From Macrostomum hystrix (lineage: Eukaryota; Platyhelminthes; Macrostomidae), in contig CATNEN010000039.1 of NCBI GenBank assembly GCA_950097015.1, positions 2,557,001-2,621,000 on the forward strand: a stretch of 64,000 bases of DNA. Direction: 5' to 3'. Under the pieces are notes generated by a model that was not told the DNA's origin, searched no databases, and saw only the letters and a list, made by a program, of their open reading frames with translations. A program made the position numbers and the translations under genes. This document shows, piece by piece, positions 45,146 to 57,800 of this stretch. Each line of letters starts with the position of its first letter. The first letter of the stretch is position 1.

Positions 45146-45631
45146 ACATTCACTCCCGTCACTTAACAGACCCCGCATTTGTACAGCCGCATGGAGGTCA
45201 CATTGTCAATCGTCAATCGAAGCTGTTTCAATACCTGTTTAGTTTCGCGCCCAATGTTTACTTGAAGCAATTAATTTGCAATCTTTGACTTAATCAGTGC
45301 CGCCATGACTAACGAATACACGAGTATATTTGTTTTCACCGCGTGGCCTATTTTTCTCGATGATTAATAACTCTCGAGTAAATATTCTGTTTGTATCTCT
45401 TGTTCATGCATTGTTTTCATGCGAACCAGAGACTCTGGGTCTCACACATACACAGCTGCACCCCGCAAACTTCTCAGCGCCTGAAAGTGGCAGAAATGTG
45501 CTTAGGCCGGGTTTTCATGCAGCCTGCTGCAGCGATAAGATAATGACTGTGCCCGGCGCTGAGCACTTTACAATCTGGTACTGCGGCAGCTCAGAGCACA
45601 ACGCGAATGGCTCAGAACCAAAGGGCACAGG

Positions 45632-46212
45632 ACCCTCCCAATGAGATGGGACCCTCCCGAATCCCAATGAGATGGGACCCTCCCGAATCCCAATGAGATG
45701 GGACCCTCCCGAATCCCAATGAGATGGGACCCTCCCGAATCCCAATGATATGGGACCTTCCCAAATCCCAATGATATGGGACCTTCCCAAATCCCAATGA
45801 TATGGACCTTCCCAAATCCCAATGATATGGGACCCTCCCGAATCCCAATGAGATGGGACCCTCTTAAATCGCAATGATATGGACCTTCCCAAATCCCAAT
45901 GAGATGGGACCCTCCCGAATCCCAATGAGATGGGACCCTCTTAAATCGCAATGATATGGACCTTCCCAAATCCCAATGAGATGGGACCCTCCCGAATCCC
46001 AATGAGATGGGACCCTCTTAAATCGCAATGAGATGGTACCCATCCAAATCCCAATGATATGGGACCCTCCTAAATCCCAATAAGGATAGGACCCTCCCGA
46101 ATCCCAATGAGATGGGACCCTCCCGAATCCCAATGAGATGGGACCCTCCCGAATCCCAATGAGATGGACCTTCCCAAATCCCAATGAGATGGGACCTTCC
46201 CGAATCCCAGAT
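45632..46212. repeat. 26-bp minisatellite
   Basis: Some 22 units of GATGGGACCCTCCCGAATCC plus CAATGA. Variants TTCCCAAAT, TCTTAAATCG and dropped G are arranged in repeating order (for example the TTAAATCGCAATGATATGGACC block recurs near 45865, 45940 and 46015), implying duplication of multi-unit blocks. Confidence 0.92.
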
Positions 46213-46759
46213 GAGTCTGGGGCATTCGCCAGCAGTCGCCTCGCAGATATCTCAAAGCTGTTCTGAACAGCGATGGCACCAGCCCTAATGCAGGTGAATG
46301 CAGGTGAATACAGGTGAATGAAGGTGAATTTAGAAATCTAGCAGGCGTGAATGTATCGCAAAACAAGCAGCTAAAAATAAGCGGCAGACTGTAAGGACCT
46401 GCCCCCCGTGCTAAACAATCTACTCAAAAATCATGTGTGGGATAACTCAAACAGCGGGCTCGCAGTTCTACCGCCTGCATTTATTGTCTCAGACTCGCAC
46501 CAGCACCGCCTAGCGACTAGGGGGGTTGGCAACTGCCTACGGTGAGGATTTAGTGAAGCCTGAGAGGACTCTTTTCAATCAGAAAATCTGCTTTATTGTG
46601 TTGTAATTTTTTATTTTTGTCACAAAATTCACTCAGTGTATCAAGAGCGAGAGAGCTACTGATGCAATCAATAATAAAATGATTTGCTGCTCAGACCAAA
46701 ATAAATAATTTATTCTCGAGTTTTCCAATTCTACTCTAGCAATGCAGCTAAACCTGGTC

Positions 46760-48383
46760 TGAATCAAGTGATGGAGGAGCTGGGAAGCTGAATCAAGTGA
46801 TGGAGGAGCTGGGAAGCTGAATCAAGTGATGGAGGAGCTGGGAAGCTGAATCAAGTGATGGAGGAGCTGGGAAGCTGAATCAAGTGATGGGGGGCTGGGA
46901 AGCTGAATCAAGTGGTGGGGAGCTGGGAAGCTGAATCAAGTGATGGAGGAGCTGGGAAGCTGAATCAAGTGATGGGGGAGCTGGGAAGCTGAATCAAGTG
47001 ATGGGGGAGCTGGGAAGCTGAATCAAGTGATGGGGGAGCTGGGAAGCTGAATCAAGTGATGGAGGAGCTGGGAAGCTGAATCAAGTGATGGAGGAGCTGG
47101 GAAGCTGAATCAAGTGATGGAGGAGCTGGGAAGCTGAATCAAGTGATGGAGGAGCTGGGAAGCTGAATCAAGTGATGGAGGAGCTGGGAAGCTGAATCAA
47201 GTGATGGAGGAGCTGGGAAGCTGAATCAAGTGATGGAGGAGCTGGGAAGCTGAATCAAGTGATGGGGGAGCTGGGAAGCTGAATCAAGTGATGGGGGAGC
47301 TGGGAAGCTGAATCAAGTGATGGGGGAGCTGGGAAGCTGAATCAAGTGATGGGGGAGCTGGGAAGCTGAATCAAGTGATGGGGGAGCTGGGAAGCTGAAT
47401 CAAGTGATGGAGGACAGCTTTTAGCTATTTTATTTTAGCCGAAGCCACAGACGACAGAAAAGTAAGCGAGAAAAATTACCATAACTTCAACATAGCTATC
47501 ACACGTCTGCTTGCTGACAGACTGTTAGATACGGGTTGACAGACTGTTAGACATGGGTTGACAAACTGTTAGACATGGGTTGACCGGTTGTTATGTTCTG
47601 TTAAGTTAAGTTCTGTTCTTTTCAGCTGGGAAGCTGAATCAAGTGATGGGGGGCTGGGAAGCTGAATCAAGTGGTGGGGAGCTGGGAAGCTGAATCAAGT
47701 GATGGAGGAGCTGGGAAGCTGAATCAAGTGATGGGGGAGCTGGGAAGCTGAATCAAGTGATGGGGGAGCTGGGAAGCTGAATCAAGTGATGGGGGAGCTG
47801 GGAAGCTGAATCAAGTGATGGAGGAGCTGGGAAGCTGAATCAAGTGATGGAGGAGCTGGGAAGCTGAATCAAGTGATGGAGGAGCTGGGAAGCTGAATCA
47901 AGTGATGGAGGAGCTGGGAAGCTGAATCAAGTGATGGAGGAGCTGGGAAGCTGAATCAAGTGATGGGGGAGCTGGGAAGCTGAATCAAGTGATGGAGGAG
48001 CTGGGAAGCTGAATCAAGTGATGGAGGAGCTGGGAAGCTGAATCAAGTGATGGGGGAGCTGGGAAGCTGAATCAAGTGATGGGGGAGCTGGGAAGCTGAA
48101 TCAAGTGATGGGGGAGCTGGGAAGCTGAATCAAGTGATGGGGGAGCTGGGAAGCTGAATCAAGTGATGGGGGAGCTGGGAAGCTGAATCAAGTGATGGAG
48201 GACAGCTTTTAGCTATTTTATTTTAGCCGAAGCCACAGACGACAGAAAAGTAAGCGAGAAAAATTACCATAACTTCAACATAGCTATCACACGTCTGCTT
48301 GCTGACAGACTGTTAGATACGGGTTGACAGACTGTTAGACATGGGTTGACAAACTGTTAGACATGGGTTGACCGGTTGTTAGA
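46760..48383. repeat. Two 29-bp arrays inside a tandem duplication of about 0.75 kb
   Basis: The unit CTGGGAAGCTGAATCAAGTG plus ATGGAGGAG is repeated from 46760 to 47415 and again from 47622 to 48200. Each array is followed by the same unique block (GACAGCTTTTAGCTATTTTA... to GGGTTGACCGGTTGTTA, at about 47412-47592 and 48200-48380). The first irregular units (GGGGGGCTGGG, then GTGGTGGGGAG) are also repeated 759 bp apart, while the tail blocks are 788 bp apart: the second copy has one extra unit. Confidence 0.93.
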
Positions 48384-48808
48384 CATGGGTTATTAGACAC
48401 GGACACGATGACAGGCTATTAGACACGGATGGACTGGATGTTAGACAGGCTGTTAGACTTGGGTTGACAGGCTGTTAGACTTGGGTTGACAGGCTGTTAG
48501 ACTTGGGTTGACAGGCTGTTAGACTTGGGTTATTAGACACGGACACGATGACAGGCTATTAGACACGAATGGACTGGATGTTAGACAGGCTGTTAGACTT
48601 GGGTTGACAGGCTGTTAGACTTGGGTTGACCGGTTGTTAGACTTGGGTTGACCGGTTGTTAGACTTGGGTTGACCGGTTGTTAGACTTGGGTTGACCGGT
48701 TGTTAGACATGGGTTGACCGGTTGTTAGACATGGGTTGACCGGTTGTTAGACATGGGTTGACCGGTTGTTAGACATGGGTTGACCGGTTGTTAGACATGG
48801 GTTGACAG
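48301..48808. repeat. 18-19-bp TTAGACATGGGTTGACCGG array
   Basis: Units such as GTTAGACTTGGGTTGACAGG and GTTAGACATGGGTTGACCGG, with a nested repeated block containing ATTAGACACGGACACGATGA at 48391 and 48531. It ends about 70 nt before the SGSM stop codon on the other strand, so it may form part of that gene's 3' UTR. Confidence 0.9.
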
Positions 48809-48875
48809 CATGAGACAATAAAGCGTTTGAGTCCAAAGAGCGCAAAGCGACAGTCGATGCCGAAGAGTCGCAAAG

Positions 48876-51800
48876 TCACGGATTCTCAACAAGTTTGAGC
48901 AGCTGGTCAGCCAGATCTCGGGCGGATTCGAGCACACTGCTCAGCCTGTGGTGCTCAGCCATCTCTGAAAGGAATCAAGGAAGTCAATTAGACAACGCCA
49001 GCCGTGAAGGACGCCCCAATCGTGTACGGCTATTCTCACCGTTGAAAAACTTGATAATGTCGGTGAAGTCCATATCGTTTTCAATAATGACACCCCTGTA
49101 CTCTCGCAGCAAGGCCATGGCTATGAACACATTGAAATGCTTGGAGACCAGGTGAGCGGCGGACCAGACGGTCTCCCAGATGATGCAGACATCGTGGTAG
49201 CAGAATTCTGCAACAAGCAATAACAACTTTTGTGATAGACGTGCTTCAAACCTCTCTGTAATGAAGAGACTTCCTTTTGGAAACCAACGTCAGACACGAG
49301 GTTGGAAACCCACGGGTTGGAAGCAGCTCACCTCTTTTGAACTCGAGCAGGAACCACCGGTAGCAGAAATAAAAGTGTGTGTAATCTCCGCGCCTGAGCA
49401 TGTGCTCAAACAGCTGGGAATCTGTGACCTGCACTGTGGCCCTCAGGTTAGCCAGGTGCTGATCCATGAGCGACTCGGTGCTGGTGCAGTTGTCAGATGC
49501 CCCCGGGAAATTCAGCACCATCCGCTGCATCAGGCGGCTGAAGCAGGCCAGAGTCAAGCCCTCCTCCTCGAGCGCCATCAGCAGGGGCGCCAGGAGGTCG
49601 CAGAAGCCCTGGATGTAGCCCACCTGCACAGGAGCCAGTGCTAGTTGAGTACAGGCGTGCTCAAATTCCGTACTTGTGGGGTACATTTGTGCTCACATTC
49701 TGTACAAGTGGGGTACATTTGTGCTCACATTCTGTACTAGTGGGGTACAGGTGTGCTCACATTCTGTACAAGTGGGGTACAGGTGTGCTCACATTCTGTA
49801 CAAGTGGGGTACAGTTGTGCTCACATTCTGCACTAGTGGGGTACAGGTGTGCTCACATTCTGTACAAGTGGGGTACAGGTGTGCTCACATTCTGTACAAG
49901 TGGGGTACAGGTGTGCTCACATTCTGCACTAGTGGGGTACAGGTGTGCTCACATTCTGTACAAGTGGGGTACAGTTGTGCTCACATTCTGCACTAGTGGG
50001 GTACAGGTGTGCTCACATTCTGTACAAGTGGGGTACAGGTGTGCTCACATTCTGTACAAGTGGGGTACAGGTGTGCTCACATTCTGTACAAGTGGGGTAC
50101 AGGTGTGCTCATATTGAGTTTCCTTGCACACTGATTCTGGGTTTGCAGTGTTTAGCTTATTTCAAGTTTCTAACTACACTCCAATAACCCAGGATAATTG
50201 TAAAGCGAGGACTCACGCCGAGGTTCTGCCATACGTAGCAGCACATGATGTTGCGTAGTTTCTCCAGATTGGCCGGGTTTGTGAAGAAGGTCACGTGCCT
50301 ATCGCAGCGCTCCACATCCTTGTCGATGCGGTGCCAGTTGGTGGCGACCGTCTCAACCAGCTCGGCCTGTCAGGTGCAAAATGCCACACTAAAATCTTAT
50401 CTCGCTACTGCGAGTAGGTGAGACTAAACAAAATATAAAATTGATCAGCTAACCGAATAAACTCCACCGTTCGATGCCTGGCTAGTTGAAGACGCGATGC
50501 TCTCGTGAGAGACTGAGGTGACAACAGCTGCGTCTAAAAATTGGTTTACACTTGATCAAAAAGAAAGCTTTGCAGTCAGCAGGTGTTTTAGAAGTGTAAT
50601 GTAAGAACAGGAGAGCCAACTCACTGTTCGCCTGAGCGTCCTTCAGGACTGAAGCCTCATCCGTCGGCTGTCCGTCAGCAGCCGTCGGTTGTCCTCCATT
50701 GCTAGGACGTCCGGGCACAGAGAGCAGCGGACGGCCTGCACTTTTGCCTCGAGTTGTGATCATGTCCCGGGCGGTGGCCGCCAGCTCGCGGTCGTTCTCG
50801 CGCACAATGGCATCCAGGGGACCCCACTCGGATAGCAGGTTTTCAAACTTGGCCTGCACCGCCTCGGTGGCCGCCTGGCGCTCGGCCTGACTGGACTCCC
50901 AGCTATGGAGGCCGAGAAGCACTGGCCACACCTTGCGAATGATAGGGAATCTGGGATCTTGGATCTGGGATCTTGGATCTGGGATCTCGGATCTGGGATC
51001 TCGGATCTGGGATCTTGGATCTGGGATCTTGGATCTGGGATCTTGGATCTGGGATCTTGGATCTGGGATCTTGGATCTGGGATCTTGGATCTGGGATCTT
51101 GGATCTGGGATCTTGGATCTGGGATCTTGGATCTGGGATCTTGGATCTGGGATCTTGGATCTGGGATCTTGGATCTGGGATCTTGGATCTGGGATCTTGG
51201 ATCTGGGATCTTGGATCTGGGATCTTGGATCTGGGATCTTGGATCTGGGATCTTGGATCTGGGATCTTGGATCTGGGATCTTGGATCTGGGATCTTGGAT
51301 CTGGGATCTTGGATCTGGGATCTTGGATCTGGGATCTTGGATCTGGGATCTTGGATCTGGGATCTTGGATCTGGGATCTTGGATCTGGGATCTTGGATCT
51401 GGGATCTTGGATCTGGGATCTTGGATCTGGGATCTTGGATCTGGGATCTTGGATCTGGGATCTTGGATCTGGGATCTTGGATCTGGGATCTTGGATCTGG
51501 GATCTTGGATCTGGGATCTTGGATCTGGGATCTTGGATCTGGGATCTTGGATCTGGGATCTTGGATCTGGATCTCAGACAGCCAAAGCCCAGCCCACCTG
51601 CTTCCTGAGCTCAGGCCGGCTGCAGCCACCCCAGTAGAGCGCCCGCCAGATGTCCTGCTTGTCTCCGGCCTCCCAAATAGCCGCAGTGAGGCCCTCCTGG
51701 TAGTTCTCCCGCAGGCCCAGCCCGTCGCGGCACGTGACCAGGTCGGGCAAGTGTCGCCTGACGCAGCTCATGTGGCGCACATGGGCCAGCCAGCCGTAGA

Positions 51801-54800
51801 AGGCTCGCGACATGATCTGCTTGCGCATGCTGTCGCAGGCTTGCCTGATGGTGTACTGCCGCTCCGCCGGGGCCACTGGCTGCGTCAGACGGCTCTGTCA
51901 GGGCGGGATTCAGGGGAGTTGCTGATTTTCTGCTGCGTTATGGGAGATTTCTTTTGAAGAATTCGCCAGTCTAGCTTAGGAGCTTTGTAAACGGTGTTCC
52001 ATCTATCTATGAGGCGTTGCGCTCTCACTGGGGGTATGGGGATTTGTGTAGGGGATACGGGATTCTGGCTAGGGGATATGGGATTCTGGCTAGGGGATAT
52101 GGGATTCTGGCTTGGGGATATAGGATTCTCGCTAGGGGATATGGGATTCTGGCTAGGGGATATGGAATTCTGGCTAGGGGATATGGGATTCTCGCTAGGG
52201 GGATATGGGATTCTGGCTAGGGGATATGGGAATCTGGCTAGGGGATATGGGATTTCCGCTAGGGGGGTATGGGATTCTGGTTTGGGATATTGGAGTCTGG
52301 CTAGGGGATATGGGATTCTGGCTAGGGGATATGGGATTCTGGCTAGGGGATATGGGAATCTGGCTAGGGGATATGGGATTCCCGCTAGGGGGATATGGGA
52401 TTCTGGTTTGGGATTTTGGAGTCTGGCTAGGGGATATGGGATATGCAAGTGCCAATCCAAGGCGGTCTCACCTGCAGAGCCTCAGCGCTGTAGCTGTCCT
52501 GCCAGGAGAACACGCAGCTCACCTCCTCGGCGGGGTCCGTTTCAGCGGAGGCGCCTCCGTGGCGAGACTCGCGCATCACGATGCGGAACACGAAGTCCAT
52601 GTTGTCATCGAAGTCGGACGGACATTGCTCGGAAGAATCCTGATGCTGCTGCTGGTGCTGAGGCCCCGGCAGCTCCGACTGCTCGGGCGACTTGTCTGCG
52701 TCTTTGTCCGCCTCCTCAGCCGAGGTCATGAGGCCCGAGATGAAGCTGTCCTGCAGTCGGTTCAAGGGAAATTAGGGATTTGTCTGGAGTCGGTTATTCA
52801 GCTCGGGAACAGGAATAGGAATCTTAAGGTTATCGAGTTGTTAGGATCATCTGTGAAGGGAAAATAATATGAGCTTGTCACGGGAATAGGAACAAGGCGA
52901 AGAAAAAATAAGTGAACTGTGGATTAGGGGAATGAAGATCAAGAGAGTTGGGGATCAGGGTCAGGGATCAGGGATCAGGGATCAGGATAATAGGGGATCC
53001 TGTGAGTAGGGGATCAGTGGAGTAGGGGTTCTGGCGAGTAGGGGATCAGGAGAGTTGGGGATCAGGGGAGTAGGGATCAGTGGAGCAGGGGATCAGGGGA
53101 GTAAAGGGATCAGAGGAGTAGGGGCTCAGGGGAGGGGGGTTCAGGGGAGTAAGGGATCAGGGTTAGTAAAGAATCAGGGGAGTTGGGGATCAGGGGAGTA
53201 GGGGATCAGGAGAGTAGGGGATTAGGGGAGTAGGGGATCAGGGGAGTAGGGGATCAGAGGAGTAGGGGCTCAGGGGAGGGGGATCAGGGGAGTAAGGGAT
53301 CAGGGGAGTAAAGAATCAGGGGAGTAGGGTGGTGGCCTCGCCGACCTTGAGAATACTCCTGCGCTTCATCCTGGGCAGCACCTTGCCCTTGCAGCGATGG
53401 GACCAAAGCGGCGGCTCCAGCGCTCCGCCAGGCAGCAGGCCGTTCTCCAGGCAGGTGAGAAACTGCAGTAGGTGCCCGCCCGGTGGAAACTGCAGCGGCG
53501 GCTTCTGCGTGCCGTCGTGAGCAACAAACACCAGGGAGCAGCCGACGGGCTGGTTGCTATGGCAGTGGATGTATACCATGTCCTCCACTCGAATCGTGAG
53601 CGCTGACTCCCAGGGCGGCCTGCTGGAGATCGAGTTGGACACAAGTGAACTGAATATGGTTAGTGAATTAACGGAACTCAATATGGTTAGTGAATTAACA
53701 GAACTCAATATGGTTAGTGAATTAACGGAACTCAATATGGTTTGTGAATTAACGGAACTCAATGTGTGCTCACGCGTCAAAGGACTCGCCAGGCTGCCAA
53801 GGCGAGGCCGGATTCGAAGGCCCGGACTCCGAGCCGCTGACGGAGGCCGCCGGCGAAGAACTCGGAGCCGCCAGCGAAGCCTCGCTGTCCGAGGTGCTGC
53901 CCGCCATCATTAGCAAGTTCGGCATCCACTTCACTGTCAGGCCTGGCATTGGCCAATCAAAGATGGCGCTATTCGTTAAAACTAACGATTAAATAAATAT
54001 TTAACGGAACTGAAGCTAGCTCCCGAATTAACGATTCTCACCCGTTGGCTCCAGGTGCAGGGACAGGTAGCCGGGCATCTTCCTGGGCAGGGCGGCAGTC
54101 TGAGACAGCACATTGTTCTTGCCAAACAGCAGGGTGGCCCGGCTGTTCTGGTGCAGCAGCTGCACGAATTCTGCCATGCCGCCGCCGCCGCTGACAGCCG
54201 GACTTCGATGCCGACTGCCTCCGTCGCCAGCTGGCGATTGAGAGCGCTTCAACTGGGAGGTCAGGGGAGTTGGGGTGGCTGGTGGTCGGGAGTTCGTATC
54301 TCAGTCCTGTGCCAGGTGTGCAGCTAACAGCACAGCGCATCTGAAAGCTGCGTACGACTGTTCAGTCCATGGACTGGAGGGACGCCACACCCACCCTCAA
54401 TTACACAGCTGATGTTGGTACCCATTTAACAGCTGGGTAAATGAAAGCGATGCCGTGCTAATTGTCTTACTGAGGGACACAAATTTTTCTAGTGGAGTAG
54501 GGAATCGAACCCCCGACCTTCAAGCCTTGAGTGAAACACTCCAAGCACAGCAAGAACTGAGCACTTTACATCTGGCCCACGTGGGCTACGTATAATTTTT
54601 AACATATTCGCTATGGTTAAATTCACAGACTATTTGTTATTATTGTCACGAGTGTTAGATGCGCATATATAAATACCATGCAATAACAGTCCTACGCACA
54701 GTGTACATGCATAATATGTACATTAGGCTGGATGATGGCCTTCGCGCCCAACCAATGGCAGAGAAGTGTGGCAAATCGCGTTAAAAAACTAGACTCGAAT

Positions 54801-57800
54801 CTGTGTACACTTTGAATAGATGCGAAATCTTATCATCCTTGCTGTCACCCTTCCCTTCGCTGTTTCTCTGCCCAACGCCTTTGGCTCGGCCTATGATTTG
54901 CTGTAATTGGCTTATTTTACCAATTGGCTGTAATTGGCTGTAATTGCCTGTAATTGCCTGTGATTGGCTGTAATTGGCTGTGATTGGATATGATAGGCTG
55001 TGATTGGCTGTTATTGGCTGTGATTGGCTGTGATTGGCTGTGCACTTACTCCCCTCACCGAATTGCCCCGCGGAACACGGAGCACGGAAAATCACTTGTA
55101 AGGGATCAAGACTGTCACCTTAAAATCCCAATTAGCCCACATCCCGATTAAGCGAAATCGCGATTCAATGATCCGGATTTGAGAAGATTATCTTTATGAC
55201 ATTGAATATAATGCAGGTGAAAAGGCATCACATTGTGTTGGATTTTGTGAAGCTTGTGTCAAACGTTCTCAACCACGTGGTGTTCTGGATCTGTCTACTT
55301 AGAGTAGACTTAGAGTAGTGTGCTTGTCGCGTTGTTTCCATGGCAATTACTTTTCGCAGGGAATTTTAATCACTCGGTGCCAGATGAAAAATAAATTAGA
55401 CTTTTGAAAATGCGGCCCAGATTCAGCTCCAGATGTCAACATCAGGTGCCGCCTCCCCCACACTCCTGTTTCGACAGCTTCATCTGGGAAGCCGAATCCC
55501 CCCGGGGGAAATCCCATGGGGAAAAGCTTCCCAGATTTGAGCGAAATGGATATCGCTAATCCCCTGGCCAGAAACCGCCCACGCTAGCACAGAGAGACAG
55601 AATGGGGATTTAATCCCAGGAAGAAATGGGACTTCCGCCCCAAATCTGCTTTGAGTTGCCTCAGCCAGAATGGATTCAGCTCAACAGTCGATCAGCACTG
55701 TGATCTCGGAGATGCTGAATAAGTACAAAAATGTAAATCTGTGGCCTTCTCGGGTAGGTGTCGTTGTTTTAATGATCTGGATGGAGGAGGGAATGACAGT
55801 CGAAGGATCTGGATGGAGGAGGGAATGATAGTCGAAGGATCTCGAAGGAGAAGGGAATGACAGTCGAAGGATCTCGAAGGAGAAGGGAATGACAGTCGAA
55901 GGATCTCGAAGGAGGAAGGAATGACAGTCGAAGGATCTGGATGGAGGAGGGAATGACAGTCGAAGGATCTGGATGGAGGGGGGATGGCTGTCGAAGGATC
56001 TGGATGGAGGGGGGATGGCTGTCGAAGGATCTGGATGGAGGGGGGATGGCTGTCGAAGGATCTGGATGGAGGGGGATGGCTGTCGAAGGATCTGGATGGA
56101 GGGGGGATGGCTGTCGAAGGATCTGGATGGAGGGGGATGGCTGTCGAAGGATCTGGATGGAGGGGGGATGGCTGTCGAAGGATCTGGATGGAGGGGGATG
56201 GCTGTCGAAGGATCTGGATGGAGGGGGGATGGCTGTCGAAGGATCTGGATGGAGGGGGATGGCTGTCGAAGGATCTGGATGGAGGGGGGATGGCTGTCGA
56301 AGGATCTGGATGGAGGGGGGTGGCTGTCGAAGGATCTGGATGGAGGGGGGATGGCTGTCGAAGGATCTTGATGGAGGAGGGAATGGCTGTCGAAGGATCT
56401 GGATGGAGGGGGGATGGCTGTCGAAGGATCTGGATGGAGGGGGGATGGCTGTCGAAGGATCTTGATGGAGGAGGGAATGGCTGTCGAAGGATCTGGATGG
56501 AGGGGGGATGGCTGTCGAAGGATCTTGATGGAGGAGGGAATGGAGTTGGAGCTCTGGATTCCCGCAGTCACCTTGAGTGACGGATTCCTGATCGGTTTGG
56601 GCGACCCTGTCGGGTTCCGCAGCGGCGAGTGGATCCGGTGGCGCTGCAGCATTTCGTCGGCGCTGAGGTCGGCGCAGATCACCATGCCGGAGCTCTGGGA
56701 TTTGTCAAACTCGAGGGCGCACGGCCCAACTGCGGGGAGCGAGTGAGCACAGCTTGGTTTGAGCAATCGAAACTCGGCTGAGGCAGCTGTAAGCGGCCTT
56801 CTAAACAGCTCTTGGCAGCTGGTAGGACAGAATATCTTAGTCATCTCAGAGTCCTAGTCACTAGTCACTAGGGTTCCAGGCGCCAAATACTCATGCACTC
56901 CTGCTCGGCTGCTCGCTAATGAGGCCACTGTTAAGTGAGGCCTGGATAGAGTTCGCAAAGTACTTTACTAATGTGGAAACAGACTACTGCTCTTATTTTT
57001 TCCCCATATAATAGCTTATTTTACCAATAAAAAATGGCAAAAACATTGGTCAGATGTGCTTCATCAATATTTTACGATTTGAGGAGACAGGAGAGGAGAG
57101 GAGAGGAGAGGAGAGGAGAGGAGAGGAGAGGAGAGGAGAGAAGAGGAGAGGAGAGGAGAGGAGAGGAGAGGATAGGATAGGAGATGAGAGGAGAGGAGAT
57201 AAGATGAGATGAGAGGAGAGAGGAGAGGAGGGGAGAGATGAGAGGTGCACGCAGTTTGCTGCTCACCCAATAAGGAGGCGAGCAGCGGACCGTCGCAGGG
57301 GTCGCCGATGATGCTGTCGAGCTCATAGTACTGGCGGCCGTTCTCAACCAGGTTCTCGATGATCTTTGCCAGCTTTTTGTCCAGCAGAGCCACCCGGATC
57401 CACTGGAACTTGACGCTCTGCACCGGGCGCTTGGCAGCCGAGGACTGCGAAGCTTCATCGGCATGCAGCCGGTCTGTCACCTCCTTGGCAGCGGGACAGT
57501 TTCTGGCGATCTTCTGCAGCAGGGCCAGGGTCGAGCTGTCGCGGAACATGCCGAGGCTGTGCCGCTTCAGGCCGTACAGCAGACAGTTCTCCACACCGGC
57601 TGCGGGCGATTAGGGGGTGCTTGACAAATTCTCTGATTTGCAGGCACCGAGAGTCGGGAGTTCGAATCTCAACCCGATGGGAAACTGTCACGTGACCGTT
57701 AATCACGTGATCTTCGTCGATATCTTAAGAAATCGTGAAATTATGCCGCCCACTTCAAGAGCGAATTGGAGCCTTTTTCATCGCGCCTAAAAATAGCCTA

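Larger units (their letters stand above)
44621..48875. other. Repeat-filled convergent intergenic region
   Basis: Lies between the NHL gene stop and the SGSM stop. It is mostly minisatellite: degenerate GTCCA-GGACACC repeats, a 26-bp array, duplicated 29-bp arrays and 18-bp TTAGAC arrays. The unique stretches at 45150-45620 and 46215-46740 show no gene. Confidence 0.6.

Noticed and set aside
50760-51957. Open frames of 211-350 codons (DLGSGIL or RSQIQDP repeats)
   Set aside because: GATCTGGGATCTTGGA array in an SGSM intron; only the flanks match real SGSM exons on the minus strand.
55681-56844. 387-codon minus-strand frame as one gene
   Set aside because: Only 56572-56729 is a real SGSM exon; the rest is the 31-bp array read through the donor site.
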